In this document: piece after piece, positions 16,073 through 24,863 of the stretch
Numbering within the stretch: position 1 is the stretch's first letter
How the letters are laid out: the number at the start of each line of letters is the position of its first letter
NCBI GenBank assembly: GCA_009775125.1
Contig: VSPD01000010.1
Coordinates: forward strand, 1 to 62,086
Direction: 5' to 3'
DNA from: Muribaculaceae bacterium
Lineage (GTDB): Bacteria; Bacteroidota; Bacteroidia; Bacteroidales; Muribaculaceae
DNA length: 62,086 bases
Translations under genes and position numbers: made by a program
The notes under the pieces: generated by a model
What the model was told of the DNA's origin: nothing
What the model saw: the letters and a program-made list of their open reading frames with translations, nothing else
Databases searched by the model: none

Positions 16073-17007
16073 TGAAAATTCTTGACCTTTTTGAAAGTTA
16101 CCTGCGGCTTGAACGCGGGCTTAGCGACAACACGGCCACGGCTTATCGCCTCGATGTGGAGAAACTTGCCGGCTGGCTTGTCGCTGAGGCCGACGCCCCT
16201 GTCGACGATGAGGCTTTCATGGCGTTGCTTCGCGGAGTCGGCGAACCCTGCCTGCACACATTCATGGCATCGCTTGCCGACCTTGGCATCTCGGCGCGTT
16301 CGCGCGCGAGAATACTTAGCGGTGTAAAATCATTTTTTCATTTCTTGTGGCTCGAAAAAGTGGTGGAGGCCGACCCCACTGCTCTGCTCGAAGCTCCGCA
16401 GGTGTCGAAGACGCTGCCCGAGGTGCTTACCGTCGAGGAAGTGGATGCCATGATCGGAGCTGTCGACCTTGGCAAGGATGAGGGGCTGCGTAATGTGGCC
16501 ATGATGGAGACTCTTTACAGCTGCGGGTTGCGTGTGTCGGAACTTGTCAACCTGCAAATATCGCGCATACGTTTCGACGCGCACATGATTCTTGTTGAGG
16601 GTAAGGGCAGCAAGCAGCGCATGGTGCCCATGTCGGAGCGGGCAGCGGAGGTAATCTCCGGCTATTTGGCCGACCCATGCCGTCCTCAGCCTCAGCCCGG
16701 CGAAGAAGACATAGTGTTCCTTAACCGGCGTGGACGCCGGCTCACCCGCCAGATGGTATTCATTATTGTAAAAGGACTTGCGGAGGAGGCAGGGATAAGG
16801 CGCACGATAAGCCCACACACGCTTCGTCATTCATTTGCCACGCATTTGCTCGAAGGCGGCGCCAATCTGCGCGCTATTCAGATGATGCTCGGGCACGAAT
16901 ATATCTCGACCACGCAGGTGTATCTGCACACCGACACATCCGCTTTGCGCCGGGAGATACTGACTCATCATCCGCGAAACATGGCGGCGGCAAAGCCTGC
17001 GCAGTAA
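16072..17007 (+). CDS. xerD: Tyrosine recombinase XerD
   Basis: A 311-residue Xer-type site-specific recombinase that resolves chromosome dimers at dif. An N-terminal SAM-like core-binding domain occupies about residues 1-105. Catalytic residues are R154 (CGLRVSEL), K178, H249 and R252 (PHTLRHSFATHLLEGG), H275 (LGHEYISTTQ) and Y284 (VYLH). It is the chromosomal Xer type rather than an element integrase, judged by length and by its linkage to ruvB. The last 40 bases overlap the 3' end of the convergent menA gene. Confidence 0.93.
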   Translation: MKILDLFESYLRLERGLSDNTATAYRLDVEKLAGWLVAEADAPVDDEAFMALLRGVGEPCLHTFMASLADLGISARSRARILSGVKSFFHFLWLEKVVEADPTALLEAPQVSKTLPEVLTVEEVDAMIGAVDLGKDEGLRNVAMMETLYSCGLRVSELVNLQISRIRFDAHMILVEGKGSKQRMVPMSERAAEVISGYLADPCRPQPQPGEEDIVFLNRRGRRLTRQMVFIIVKGLAEEAGIRRTISPHTLRHSFATHLLEGGANLRAIQMMLGHEYISTTQVYLHTDTSALRREILTHHPRNMAAAKPAQ

Positions 17008-17846
17008 AGCAGCATGAGCACGGCCGTCATGCCCAGAAGCGGATTCAGCGCGGCTCCCCACCGGCTCGACATGCGCAGCCACAGCATGGTGTGGCCGAAA
17101 AGATATGCAATCGGCACGGCAAGCCACCATATGCTTGTTGCCATCATCCATGCAATCCACATAAGCGCAACGGCGATAAATCCGTTGAAAAGATAAACGT
17201 TCGACATCGTGCCGCGGCCAAAAATCACGGCCGACGTGCGCTTGCCCACGGCTCGGTCATCCTCAAGGTCGCGGTAATTGTTCACAATCAATATGTTTGA
17301 CTCCATCAAGCCTACTGATATCGAGCCAATCAACACTGTCAAATCCCAAAAACCGGTTTGGAGATAGAAAGTGAAATTAACGGGGATTATGCCGAAAAAA
17401 AACAGTACGGCCACTTCTCCCAGGCCGTGATGCGACAGCGGATACGGCCCCGTGCTGTAAGCGAGCACGCCGAGAGCGATGAATAGCCCTACGGCGATGA
17501 GCCACCAGCCTCCCCAAGCCACCAGCGCGAGCCCCACGGCGCAGGCAGCGGCAAGAGTGGCAAAGGTGGCGTTGCGCATGGCTCGTGGCGTGATGTCGCC
17601 CTCGGTTACGCCACGGCGAGGGCCTTCGCGGCCCGGACGGTCGAGACCGCCCTTGAAATCGTAGTATTCGTTGGCAAAATTCGAAGCGATCTGGGCGAGC
17701 ACGGCAAAAACCAGGCACAGTGCGGCGGGCATCCATTTAAATACGCCGGCCATAAAAGCGAAGCCAATGCCGGCTATTACACCCGAAACAGAGGCGGGAA
17801 GCGTGCGTAGCCGCATAGCCTCGATCCATATTGCAAATTTCTTCAT
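16968..17846 (-). CDS. menA: 1,4-dihydroxy-2-naphthoate polyprenyltransferase MenA
   Basis: An integral-membrane prenyltransferase of the UbiA family that joins the naphthoquinone head to a polyprenyl chain in menaquinone synthesis. The two aspartate-rich motifs are NEYYDFKGGLD (about residues 60-70) and NNYRDLEDD (about residues 187-195). About eight or nine hydrophobic helices are visible. The ATG at 17846 is chosen because the longer frame would start at TTG, and the promoter core TAACTTTG lies at 17862-17869. Convergent with xerD, overlapping its end by 40 bases. Confidence 0.93.
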   Translation of the reverse strand: MKKFAIWIEAMRLRTLPASVSGVIAGIGFAFMAGVFKWMPAALCLVFAVLAQIASNFANEYYDFKGGLDRPGREGPRRGVTEGDITPRAMRNATFATLAAACAVGLALVAWGGWWLIAVGLFIALGVLAYSTGPYPLSHHGLGEVAVLFFFGIIPVNFTFYLQTGFWDLTVLIGSISVGLMESNILIVNNYRDLEDDRAVGKRTSAVIFGRGTMSNVYLFNGFIAVALMWIAWMMATSIWWLAVPIAYLFGHTMLWLRMSSRWGAALNPLLGMTAVLMLLYCAGFAAAMFRG

Positions 17847-17861
17847 TTTCAATTATTTTTG

Positions 17862-17869
17862 CAAAGTTA
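17862..17869 (-). promoter_or_regulatory. Promoter core (TAACTTTG) of menA
   Basis: Exact TAnnTTTG match on the minus strand, 15 bases before the menA ATG. It supports the short start. Confidence 0.65.
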
Positions 17870-17985
17870 AGAAAAATAGTATTTCCGCGGACATTGTCGG
17901 CCATAATTAAATATTTTTGTTTCGTGCAATAATTACGCATGTATGCGAATTTTTTGTAATTTTACGGAGATTATTATGTTTTCTC

Positions 17986-19428
17986 ATGAGATTCTCTTTT
18001 ATTTATGATTTGCTTAAAATATGGAACCGATTTTTCTTCTTGGGGCTCGTATCGGTTTTGGCCTTGATTACGGGTTGCGGACGTGCGAATGATGGTTTTC
18101 AGGAGAGCGCTGAGGCGTTGCGGGATAGAGCCTTGGAGTACCGAGACAACGGGGACGTGCACCGGGCCCTGAGGTTTTTTAATGAGGCGCATGCGGCTTC
18201 GGTGGCGGAAGGGAATGATTCGCTTACGGCATGCATACTGATTCATTGGGGCGAGATGCTGAACGGGCAGTATCCTTATACCGAGGGCTCGAGGTATTTC
18301 GCTGAGGCCGGACGCCTGGCCTTGGGCGCGCGGGACACATTTGTGGCCGTGAATTCGCTTGTCAGGGAAGCATATACCTATATTTCGCGGGAAGAGGCGG
18401 ATAAAGCGGACAGCGTGTACCGTTATGCGGAAGAGCTTGCCGTAGAGTCGGCAGATTTTACGATGCTTGCCTCCATTTATCGGCAACAGGCCTATTTGAA
18501 TTATATTTTGCGCAACGACAACAGAATGGCATTGGACCTGATAAACAGGGCTTTGTCGCTTGAAGATCATATCGACAACGATGAGGATTTGTTCCGTTGC
18601 TATACTATAAAGGCATTGGTTTTGATTCAAATGGATTCGCTTTACGAGGCGGATGTTTGGCTCGACAAGTCTTCGAGGCTGATTTCCCCGTTGCAATATA
18701 GCGATTATTTGAAGAGCCGCGCCTTGTGGCACGAAAAGCGGGGGGAATATAAGGAAGCTAATGTGCTGACCAATCGGGCATGGGAAATTTCAGACAGCGT
18801 GTTTACCCGGCAAAGACAAGATAGAATCATTGAGTTTCAGAATACTATAACCCGGCAGGGGCTGGAGATTGAAAACCGGCGTCTTGAAGCGAGGACACAG
18901 CGGCAGAATACGATGTTGTTGTTATGCGCCTTTATATTTATTGTGGCTTTGTTCGGGGTATATGTCTATACTCGCCGTATCCGGGCCATTCATATGGAGG
19001 TGGCGAATACGCTTCGTATGCGTATTTTAGAAGAGGCGAACCGCCACGAAGGCATGGTGTCGGCGATGAGGAGCAGGCTTCTGAAGCAGGATGACACAAT
19101 GCGGAGATTGCAGGCTATCAAGGATAATTCGGGACAAAGGAAGAAAGGATTGTCGAAATTTTCTGATGAGGATATCCGCGATATCCGCGATCTTTTGGAT
19201 ATTTGTTATGATGGATTCACCGACCGGCTTTTGGCGGCTTTTCCGCAACTTACGGAGGCCGATATTGACTTGCTTTGTATGGTGAAATTGAATCTTTCGA
19301 ACAAGGATATTTCTTTGCTTATGGGCGCATCGGTTGAAGCCGTGCGCCAACGGAAATATCGCCTCAGAAATTCGAGGATATCATTGCCGGATGGAATTAC
19401 GATAGAAGATTATATGGCAGGATTTTGA
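17986..19428 (+). CDS. Membrane-anchored TPR protein with cytoplasmic HTH-like domain
   Basis: A putative signalling regulator of 480 residues. The start at 17986 is preferred over longer frames because a promoter-like TAATTTTA lies at about 17957. The N-terminus (MRFSFIYDLLKIWNRFFFLGLVSVLALITGCG) is a signal anchor or lipoprotein-type signal. Tetratricopeptide-like repeats cover about residues 35-270 (ALEYRDNGDVHRALRFFNEAH and similar) and should be periplasmic. One transmembrane segment (MLLLCAFIFIVALFGVYVY) follows at about 302-320. Beyond it is a cytoplasmic coiled coil and a C-terminal helix-turn-helix-like region (LTEADIDLLCMVKLNLSNKDISLLMGASVEAVRQRKYRLR). This layout recurs in Bacteroidales as a one-component trans-membrane regulator. 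Its target may be the secreted protein that follows; that is inference. Confidence 0.75.
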   Translation: MRFSFIYDLLKIWNRFFFLGLVSVLALITGCGRANDGFQESAEALRDRALEYRDNGDVHRALRFFNEAHAASVAEGNDSLTACILIHWGEMLNGQYPYTEGSRYFAEAGRLALGARDTFVAVNSLVREAYTYISREEADKADSVYRYAEELAVESADFTMLASIYRQQAYLNYILRNDNRMALDLINRALSLEDHIDNDEDLFRCYTIKALVLIQMDSLYEADVWLDKSSRLISPLQYSDYLKSRALWHEKRGEYKEANVLTNRAWEISDSVFTRQRQDRIIEFQNTITRQGLEIENRRLEARTQRQNTMLLLCAFIFIVALFGVYVYTRRIRAIHMEVANTLRMRILEEANRHEGMVSAMRSRLLKQDDTMRRLQAIKDNSGQRKKGLSKFSDEDIRDIRDLLDICYDGFTDRLLAAFPQLTEADIDLLCMVKLNLSNKDISLLMGASVEAVRQRKYRLRNSRISLPDGITIEDYMAGF

Positions 19429-19567
19429 GCGTTGTGACGCGGTGAAATCAATTTGTTATGGACTGTGTTTGTGTTTTATATATAACATCTTGATATATAG
19501 TGTTATATGATTTGCGATTTTAGCATATTGTTATGCTGTCAAGTTGCGTTATTCACATATAATGGAT

Positions 19568-19575
19568 TAAATTTG
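19568..19575 (+). promoter_or_regulatory. Promoter core (TAAATTTG)
   Basis: TAAATTTG match 17 bases before the start of the secreted protein at 19593. Confidence 0.6.
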
Positions 19576-19592
19576 CGTGTAATTTCAATCCA

Positions 19593-21269
19593 ATGTTTTT
19601 TATGATACGCACTTTATTTTTTGTTATTGTTTTAATCGGTATGGCTTTTCCTTCGGAAGCCCTTGCCACGGAAAATCGTGTGCTTCGCCGGGGGATGCCT
19701 GCCAATGAGATGCCCGCGCCGATGCGTGTGGCAGAAGCCTCAGATGATTCCGAGGGTGGAGTTCATCTGTCGGATGTTATGCTGACATCTTCTACCCCGG
19801 AAGTCGCAGGGGCCACGGCTGTACACTATGCGCGTGATTGCTATTCTAAAACTTGGCTTGGCCTTTTCTTTACCAATTCCATATCTTCCGAGTTGCGGTT
19901 TGACAATGACGGAGAGGCTGTGTATATCATGGATATTGCGGATGATGAGTACATGCAGGATTTGCGTGGGGAAAACCCCGAGCAGACGTGGCTCAAAGCC
20001 ATTTCGATGGGAAATGGCATTTATGAACTTAAATCGGGCCAATGGCTTTACTCCAACGGCGAGACCAATCTTTATTTTGCCGCAGGGGCATATTCGGAGA
20101 GTACGAAAATGATTGAGATTCTGGATTCGTGGAAGTTTGAACTGACGGAAGACAGTTTCTCTCCCGAACCCCTCGCCGACGGGCGCAGGTTGTATTTCTG
20201 CATATTGGATCCTGAGGGGAATATCGCCGATTATACGGTGGATACCTCCTGGCGAAAGGTCGGCGACTTGCGCGAACCGGAAATACCATCTACGGCGGAG
20301 GTAAAAGAGTATATCCTTACCTGCCATACCAATCTGTACATGAAGGACCGCAGGCTTTTCATCGCAAAAGTAGCCATGGATGGCAACGACGTCTATATAA
20401 GCGGGCTTAGCCAGAGTTCGCAGGAATCAGTTATAAAGGGCACTCGCAACGGCAATAAGATAACTTTCAAGTCCGGGCAAATTTGCGACAAAGGGCCCCT
20501 TGGCTACTATATGTATGAATTGGATGCGGCCACGGTTGATTTCGAAAAATTGACGGATTATGGTTATCCTACCCTCAAAGCCGACAGGCTGTCGGAGTGG
20601 GTTTTTGAAATCGACGAGGAGAATAATGAAATCCGGGGCGCGGAAGACTTGGCCATCTTGGAATGTATGTGGGGGTATCCCGACGCAGAGTACAACACTT
20701 GCAAAAGTGATATTGTACTTGCGCCCTACAAAGATTGCGCCAAACAGCCCAAAGCCGCTGAAAATATCGGATATATGAATTTTAATGAAGAACGGGATGT
20801 AATTTGGTTCGATTACAGCGATTTCAGTGTTGACGAAGAATATATCAAGCCGTCGGAACTGTATTATTCGCTTTATTTTGACGGGGAACCGATGAGGTTT
20901 ACCCCGGCGGATTTTCCCGGCCTTGGAGGCGAAGGTAATCTCATATCTGTAATATACCATGACGATACATATATTTTCGGATACAAGTCACCCATGCAAG
21001 TCACAGTCAGGTTCCCGAAGCGGGAATGGAACACCCTGGGAGTTGCCATTACGCATGTGCATCCCGACGGCAGGACCGAAAGCGAGATGTCGGTAATAGA
21101 GAATCCGAACTCGGCATTGGAAGGGGTGTCGGTAAATGGCGAGGTTGTGCATACAGAGTACTACAATATTATGGGTGCAAGGATTGACTCGCCCTCGAAA
21201 GGTTCTGTTGTCATTGTCCGTACCATCATGTCTGACGGGACAGTAAAGACGGAGAAGCGACTGTATTGA
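19593..21269 (+). CDS. Secreted protein of unknown function with T9SS-like C-terminus
   Basis: A 558-residue exported protein with a signal peptide (MFFMIRTLFFVIVLIGMAFPSEALA). A second possible start lies three codons later. The body is beta-rich with two similar halves that contain phrases such as YELKSGQWLYSNG and ITFKSGQICDKGPLGYYMY. No enzyme motif is recognised. The last 50 residues (VVHTEYYNIMGARIDSPSKGSVVIVRTIMSDG) resemble a type IX secretion signal, as in the proteins at 5261 and 9029. It follows the TPR/HTH regulator in the same direction and has its own promoter and terminator. Confidence 0.7.
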   Translation: MFFMIRTLFFVIVLIGMAFPSEALATENRVLRRGMPANEMPAPMRVAEASDDSEGGVHLSDVMLTSSTPEVAGATAVHYARDCYSKTWLGLFFTNSISSELRFDNDGEAVYIMDIADDEYMQDLRGENPEQTWLKAISMGNGIYELKSGQWLYSNGETNLYFAAGAYSESTKMIEILDSWKFELTEDSFSPEPLADGRRLYFCILDPEGNIADYTVDTSWRKVGDLREPEIPSTAEVKEYILTCHTNLYMKDRRLFIAKVAMDGNDVYISGLSQSSQESVIKGTRNGNKITFKSGQICDKGPLGYYMYELDAATVDFEKLTDYGYPTLKADRLSEWVFEIDEENNEIRGAEDLAILECMWGYPDAEYNTCKSDIVLAPYKDCAKQPKAAENIGYMNFNEERDVIWFDYSDFSVDEEYIKPSELYYSLYFDGEPMRFTPADFPGLGGEGNLISVIYHDDTYIFGYKSPMQVTVRFPKREWNTLGVAITHVHPDGRTESEMSVIENPNSALEGVSVNGEVVHTEYYNIMGARIDSPSKGSVVIVRTIMSDGTVKTEKRLY

Positions 21270-21320
21270 GTTTGCTGAATAATTTAAAGTATTAATCATT
21301 TTTTACATCAATATCTACTT

Positions 21321-21360
21321 ACGGCTTGCAACGAGGCAATAGTTGCAAGCCGTAATTTTG
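21321..21360 (+). terminator. Intrinsic terminator
   Basis: Perfect 12-bp stem ACGGCTTGCAAC / GTTGCAAGCCGT (21321-21332 and 21342-21353) followed by AATTTTG. It closes the gene at 19593-21269. Confidence 0.85.
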
Positions 21361-21461
21361 TGAGGGCTTTATTTGAAAGCCGGTGCCGGGGGCTTTTGTG
21401 TGTTAACTATGCGTTAACTATTATTAAGATTTGGCGGGTTGATTGTTGGCAAAAAAAGTGT

Positions 21462-21469
21462 TAACTTTG
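21462..21469 (+). promoter_or_regulatory. Promoter core (TAACTTTG) of greA
   Basis: TAACTTTG lies 100 bases before the greA start, so the transcript has a leader of roughly 90 bases. Confidence 0.7.
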
Positions 21470-21496
21470 CACCGAAATAATTTAATTACCAAAGGG

Positions 21497-21534
21497 TCCC
21501 GCTTGTTGACGTGAAGCCGGGATTCTTATTTTTT
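21497..21534 (+). promoter_or_regulatory. Terminator-like hairpin in the greA leader
   Basis: TCCCGCTT (21497-21504) can pair with AAGCCGGGA (21514-21522, one bulge). It is followed by a T-rich stretch, TTCTTATTTTTT (21523-21534). It lies between the promoter and the start codon, which suggests attenuation of greA. Confidence 0.5.
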
Positions 21535-21568
21535 CAACGTCTTAAAAAAAAGAAAAGAAAATACAATC

Positions 21569-22042
21569 ATGGCTATAACTTACATGACCCGTGAGGGTTA
21601 CAAGAAAAAAATGGAAGAAATCGCTTATCTCGAATCGGTGAAGCGTCCTGAGATTTCACGCGCCATAGCCGAGGCACGCGACAAAGGCGACCTCTCCGAA
21701 AATGCCGAATACGACGCGGCAAAAGAGGCGCAAGGCATGCTCGAGATGAAGATTTCCCAACTGAAAGACCTCGTGGCAAATGCCCGCATTATCGACGACT
21801 CGAAACTCAACACCGACGAGGTGCAAATCCTCAACAAGGTGAAGATTAAAAACGTGAAAAACGGCATGGTTATCGAATATACAATCGTAGCCGACTCCGA
21901 GGCCAATCTTAAAGAAAAGAAAATTGCCTCGTCGACTCCCATCGCCCAAGGCCTGCTTGGCCACAAGCTCGGCGACGTGGTAGAAATCAAGGTGCCCGCC
22001 GGACTGATGCAGTTTGAGATTGTCGAAATCTCCATTGGCTAA
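21569..22042 (+). CDS. greA: Transcription elongation factor GreA
   Basis: A 157-residue Gre factor that rescues backtracked RNA polymerase by stimulating transcript cleavage. The N-terminal coiled coil (about residues 1-75) carries the acidic tip ARDKGDLSENAEYDAAKEAQ, whose D and E residues act in the polymerase channel. The C-terminal FKBP-like domain ends with ASSTPIAQGLLGHKLGDVVEIKVPAG. The length is standard. The leader holds a terminator-like hairpin. Confidence 0.97.
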   Translation: MAITYMTREGYKKKMEEIAYLESVKRPEISRAIAEARDKGDLSENAEYDAAKEAQGMLEMKISQLKDLVANARIIDDSKLNTDEVQILNKVKIKNVKNGMVIEYTIVADSEANLKEKKIASSTPIAQGLLGHKLGDVVEIKVPAGLMQFEIVEISIG

Positions 22043-22081
22043 CCAACCGTGCATCGCGCATCATAAATTGTGCATTGAAAA

Positions 22082-22474
22082 ATGGCCTCGATTTTCTCCA
22101 AAATAGCCGCCGGCGAGATTCCCTCGTACAAGGTGGCCGAAAGCGATAAATTTTACGCTTTCCTCGACATCAATCCCGTGGCGAAAGGTCACACTCTCGT
22201 GATTCCGCGTCAGGAAGTGGACTACATCTTCGACATCGACGACACGCTGCTTGCCGAATTTGAGATTTTTGCCAAGCGTGTTGCCAAAGCACAGCGTCGC
22301 GCCTTCGGATGCCGCAAGGTGGCGCAGGTGGTGCTCGGCCTTGAAGTGCCCCACGCCCATATACACCTCCTCCCCATTAATTCCGAGGCAGATGTCGACT
22401 TCCGTCGCCACCTTTCCTTCACACAGGAAGAAATGGCCGAAATCGCCGCTGAAATCGCAAAAAACTTTGAATGA
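22082..22474 (+). CDS. HIT-family nucleotide hydrolase (HinT-like)
   Basis: A 130-residue histidine triad protein. The active-site motif H-x-H-x-H-x-x appears as PHAHIHLLPI near residues 97-106, with the N-terminal IFSKIAAGEIPSYKV. Family members hydrolyse nucleoside phosphoramidates and related adenylated compounds. It lies 39 bases after greA. Its stop codon overlaps the start of the following lipoprotein gene (ATGA). Confidence 0.92.
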   Translation: MASIFSKIAAGEIPSYKVAESDKFYAFLDINPVAKGHTLVIPRQEVDYIFDIDDTLLAEFEIFAKRVAKAQRRAFGCRKVAQVVLGLEVPHAHIHLLPINSEADVDFRRHLSFTQEEMAEIAAEIAKNFE

Positions 22475-23580
22475 AATCCATGAAAAAGTCAACATTATAT
22501 ATAATGGCCGCGGCTGCCATGACTGTGTTTGCCGCATGTTCCGGTCAACAAGGCTGGAAGGTGGAAGGTAACGTGGCAGGTGCCGATGCCGACCAAAAGA
22601 TTGTGCTTCAAGGTTTTAATGCCGGTAATTGGTACACGGTCGACTCTCTCGCCATAGGTGCCGACGGTTCGTTTGCATATGCGGCGGAGCATGGAGCGCA
22701 GTTCCCCGACATCTATCGTCTGAACTATGCCGGAGAAAGCATCTATTTCCCCATCGACTCGATAGAGACCGTAACGGTTGAGGCAAATGCCTCGGCTTTT
22801 GGTTCGGATTATAAACTCGACGGCACGCCTCAGGCTCGTGCCATGATGGAAATCGACCGCAAGATTGCCTCCGTTGTATCGGAAAAAGGCGTGCAGGCCG
22901 CGCTCACCGACTCGCTGCTCAAACGCGACCTCAACCAGGCCGTGCTCGACGATTCCATCGGCGTCCTCTCATATTATATAATAAACAAGACGCTCGGTGG
23001 CCAGCCCATGTATTCGCCGGTCGACCGCCGCGATGTGGCCATGCTCGGAGCCACAGCGCAGAAATTCAATCAGTTGCTGCCTTCCGACCCTCGCACAAAA
23101 TACCTCGAACGTCGCTATCTTTCGGCGCGTCAGGCGATAAATCCCGGCAAGGGCGTTACTATCGAGGCTCAGGAGGTGAGCGTGCTCGACATCGACCTCT
23201 ACGATGAGAAAGGCCAAAAACACAGTCTTGCCGAAGTGGCAGGCAAAGGCAACCCGGTGATTCTCTGTTTCACGGCTTACAACTCGGAAGCGTCACTTCC
23301 CTATAATGTGGAACTCAACCGCCTCTATGAGGCTTATCGCGGACAAAACCTGGAAATTTATCAGGTGGCCTTCGACTCCGACGAGCGTGCATGGCGCGAG
23401 ACTGCCGCAAACCTGCCTTGGATTACCGTGCGCAACAACCCCACCGACGGCGACAAGCTCCTGCGCACCTACAATGTGGGCATGCTGCCCATCTCGTTTG
23501 TCATCAACCGCCAAGGTGAAGTGGTAGAGCGAGTAGCCGACCCCACGACTCTCGAATCTTCGATTCGCAAAGTGCTGTGA
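22471..23580 (+). CDS. Lipoprotein with DUF4369-like and thioredoxin-fold domains, no CXXC
   Basis: A 369-residue exported lipoprotein. The signal ends in the lipobox VFAAC, with cysteine near residue 23; an alternative start lies three codons later. Residues about 28-120 resemble DUF4369 (GNVAGADADQKIVLQGF, WYTVDSLAIGADGSFAY). The C-terminal part from about residue 235 is an AhpC/TlpA-like thioredoxin fold (GKGNPVILCFTAYNSEASLPYN, IYQVAFDSDERAWRE, MLPISFVINRQGEVV). Where a resident thioredoxin has WCxxC this protein has YNSEAS, so it cannot do normal disulfide exchange. It may be a binding or scaffold protein. It overlaps both neighbours. Confidence 0.8.
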   Translation: MKSMKKSTLYIMAAAAMTVFAACSGQQGWKVEGNVAGADADQKIVLQGFNAGNWYTVDSLAIGADGSFAYAAEHGAQFPDIYRLNYAGESIYFPIDSIETVTVEANASAFGSDYKLDGTPQARAMMEIDRKIASVVSEKGVQAALTDSLLKRDLNQAVLDDSIGVLSYYIINKTLGGQPMYSPVDRRDVAMLGATAQKFNQLLPSDPRTKYLERRYLSARQAINPGKGVTIEAQEVSVLDIDLYDEKGQKHSLAEVAGKGNPVILCFTAYNSEASLPYNVELNRLYEAYRGQNLEIYQVAFDSDERAWRETAANLPWITVRNNPTDGDKLLRTYNVGMLPISFVINRQGEVVERVADPTTLESSIRKVL

Positions 23581-24863
23581 CCGGCAGACAATATATCCCC
23601 GAAGAAAAACAACAGGCCATCGGACGCGAGCAGGCCAAGTATGCAGTGCGTCCGATGGTCGGTTCCGACGGCCGGCCCGACGTTTCGACGTGGGCCGGCT
23701 GCGTCGTACGCCCCCTCGGCTTCATTCTTGATGCCTGGATAAATCCGCCGGCCAACCTTATCGTCGACGATTGCGACCTGTGCTCGGAAATAGTTTCGGC
23801 CAATAATTATGGAGAACCGGTTGAAGAGATAACCGGCCCGGCCATTTACGCCGGATATATCCGCCGGATATGGGGCCATTTCCTGATGAACACCACCGCC
23901 CGACTGTGGTATCTGCTTAAAGGCGCGCCGTCCGACGCCAAAATCGTCTTTGCCGTTGCAGAAGATGAAAATACCGGGTTCTGGGAAACGGGCAACTATG
24001 CCGAGCTGTTCGACATGCTTGGCATTGCCGGCCGTATCGTTGTAATATCCGGCCCCACGGCGTTCCGTTCCATCGCAGTGCCCGCCCTCGGCTTCAATTT
24101 GCAGACACATATCAGCCCCGAGTGGCGCGAAATCTTCGATCTTCTGCGCCGGGAAGCCCTGTCGCGTACTGCGCCGGAGGCCAATAGTCCTAAAAAAATA
24201 TTTTTCAGCCGTTCGGCCTGGAAAACGCATATTGCCAAGGATATCGGCATCGAACTGCTCGACAATTATTTCGCGCGCAACGGATATGCTGTAATCAGTC
24301 CCGAGAAACTCACGCTCTCGGCCATGATTCGACTGTTGGATTCGGCCGAGGCCATCGCCTTTACGAGCGGCTCGGTGGCTCACAACATCTTGCTCGCCCG
24401 CGAGGGCACATTCGTTACGATTGTGGAAAGCCTGCCGACACAAAAAATCTTTCAGGTGGCCGCCAACCTCGCTTCCGGCATCAGTCCGGTCTACATAGAG
24501 GGAAGCCTTGCCGTTCGTCCCGTCGAGGAGGGTTCAGGCCCGTGCCTGTATCATTACACCGACTTCTGGCAAAAATATACCGAGGACACCGGCGGATGCC
24601 ATCCCGACGAAAAATACCTTTCAGACCGTGCCGTGAAGCGTCGCTTGCGCACGTTCTTCCATTCATACAGACGGCTGTATAAGAAGGCCATATCCTATGA
24701 TATGTATCTTCTCGACGAAGCCGATTTATATTTCCGTGCTCTTGAACGCTCTAAGGAAGCCTTGCGCCCGTGGCTCTATGGCGAGCGAGCCCTTTATCTA
24801 TCCGACTATCTCGATCCGTATTTCTGGGCGCGCCGCATCAAGCGTTTTCTCCGCAGACGATGA
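23577..24863 (+). CDS. Glycosyltransferase family 61-like (DUF563) protein
   Basis: A 428-residue protein starting at GTG, overlapping the preceding stop codon (GTGA). It resembles DUF563/GT61 glycosyltransferases: an N-terminal substrate region, then YAGYIRRIWGHFLMNTTARLWYLL (a GHFL-type motif near residue 100), and a C-terminal nucleotide-sugar region with KKIFFSRSAWKTH and SAEAIAFTSGSVAHNILLAREGTFVTIVE. It probably acts on cell-surface glycans in the cytoplasm. The last 80 residues are Arg/Tyr-rich. Four consecutive start/stop overlaps link it to the HIT gene, the lipoprotein gene and the sigma-factor gene. Confidence 0.75.
   Translation: MTGRQYIPEEKQQAIGREQAKYAVRPMVGSDGRPDVSTWAGCVVRPLGFILDAWINPPANLIVDDCDLCSEIVSANNYGEPVEEITGPAIYAGYIRRIWGHFLMNTTARLWYLLKGAPSDAKIVFAVAEDENTGFWETGNYAELFDMLGIAGRIVVISGPTAFRSIAVPALGFNLQTHISPEWREIFDLLRREALSRTAPEANSPKKIFFSRSAWKTHIAKDIGIELLDNYFARNGYAVISPEKLTLSAMIRLLDSAEAIAFTSGSVAHNILLAREGTFVTIVESLPTQKIFQVAANLASGISPVYIEGSLAVRPVEEGSGPCLYHYTDFWQKYTEDTGGCHPDEKYLSDRAVKRRLRTFFHSYRRLYKKAISYDMYLLDEADLYFRALERSKEALRPWLYGERALYLSDYLDPYFWARRIKRFLRRR

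Noticed and set aside
16072..17007. Treating the tyrosine recombinase as a mobile-element integrase with an attachment site
   Set aside because: It is coupled to ruvB, has Xer length and motifs, and there is no nearby tRNA-flanking duplication.
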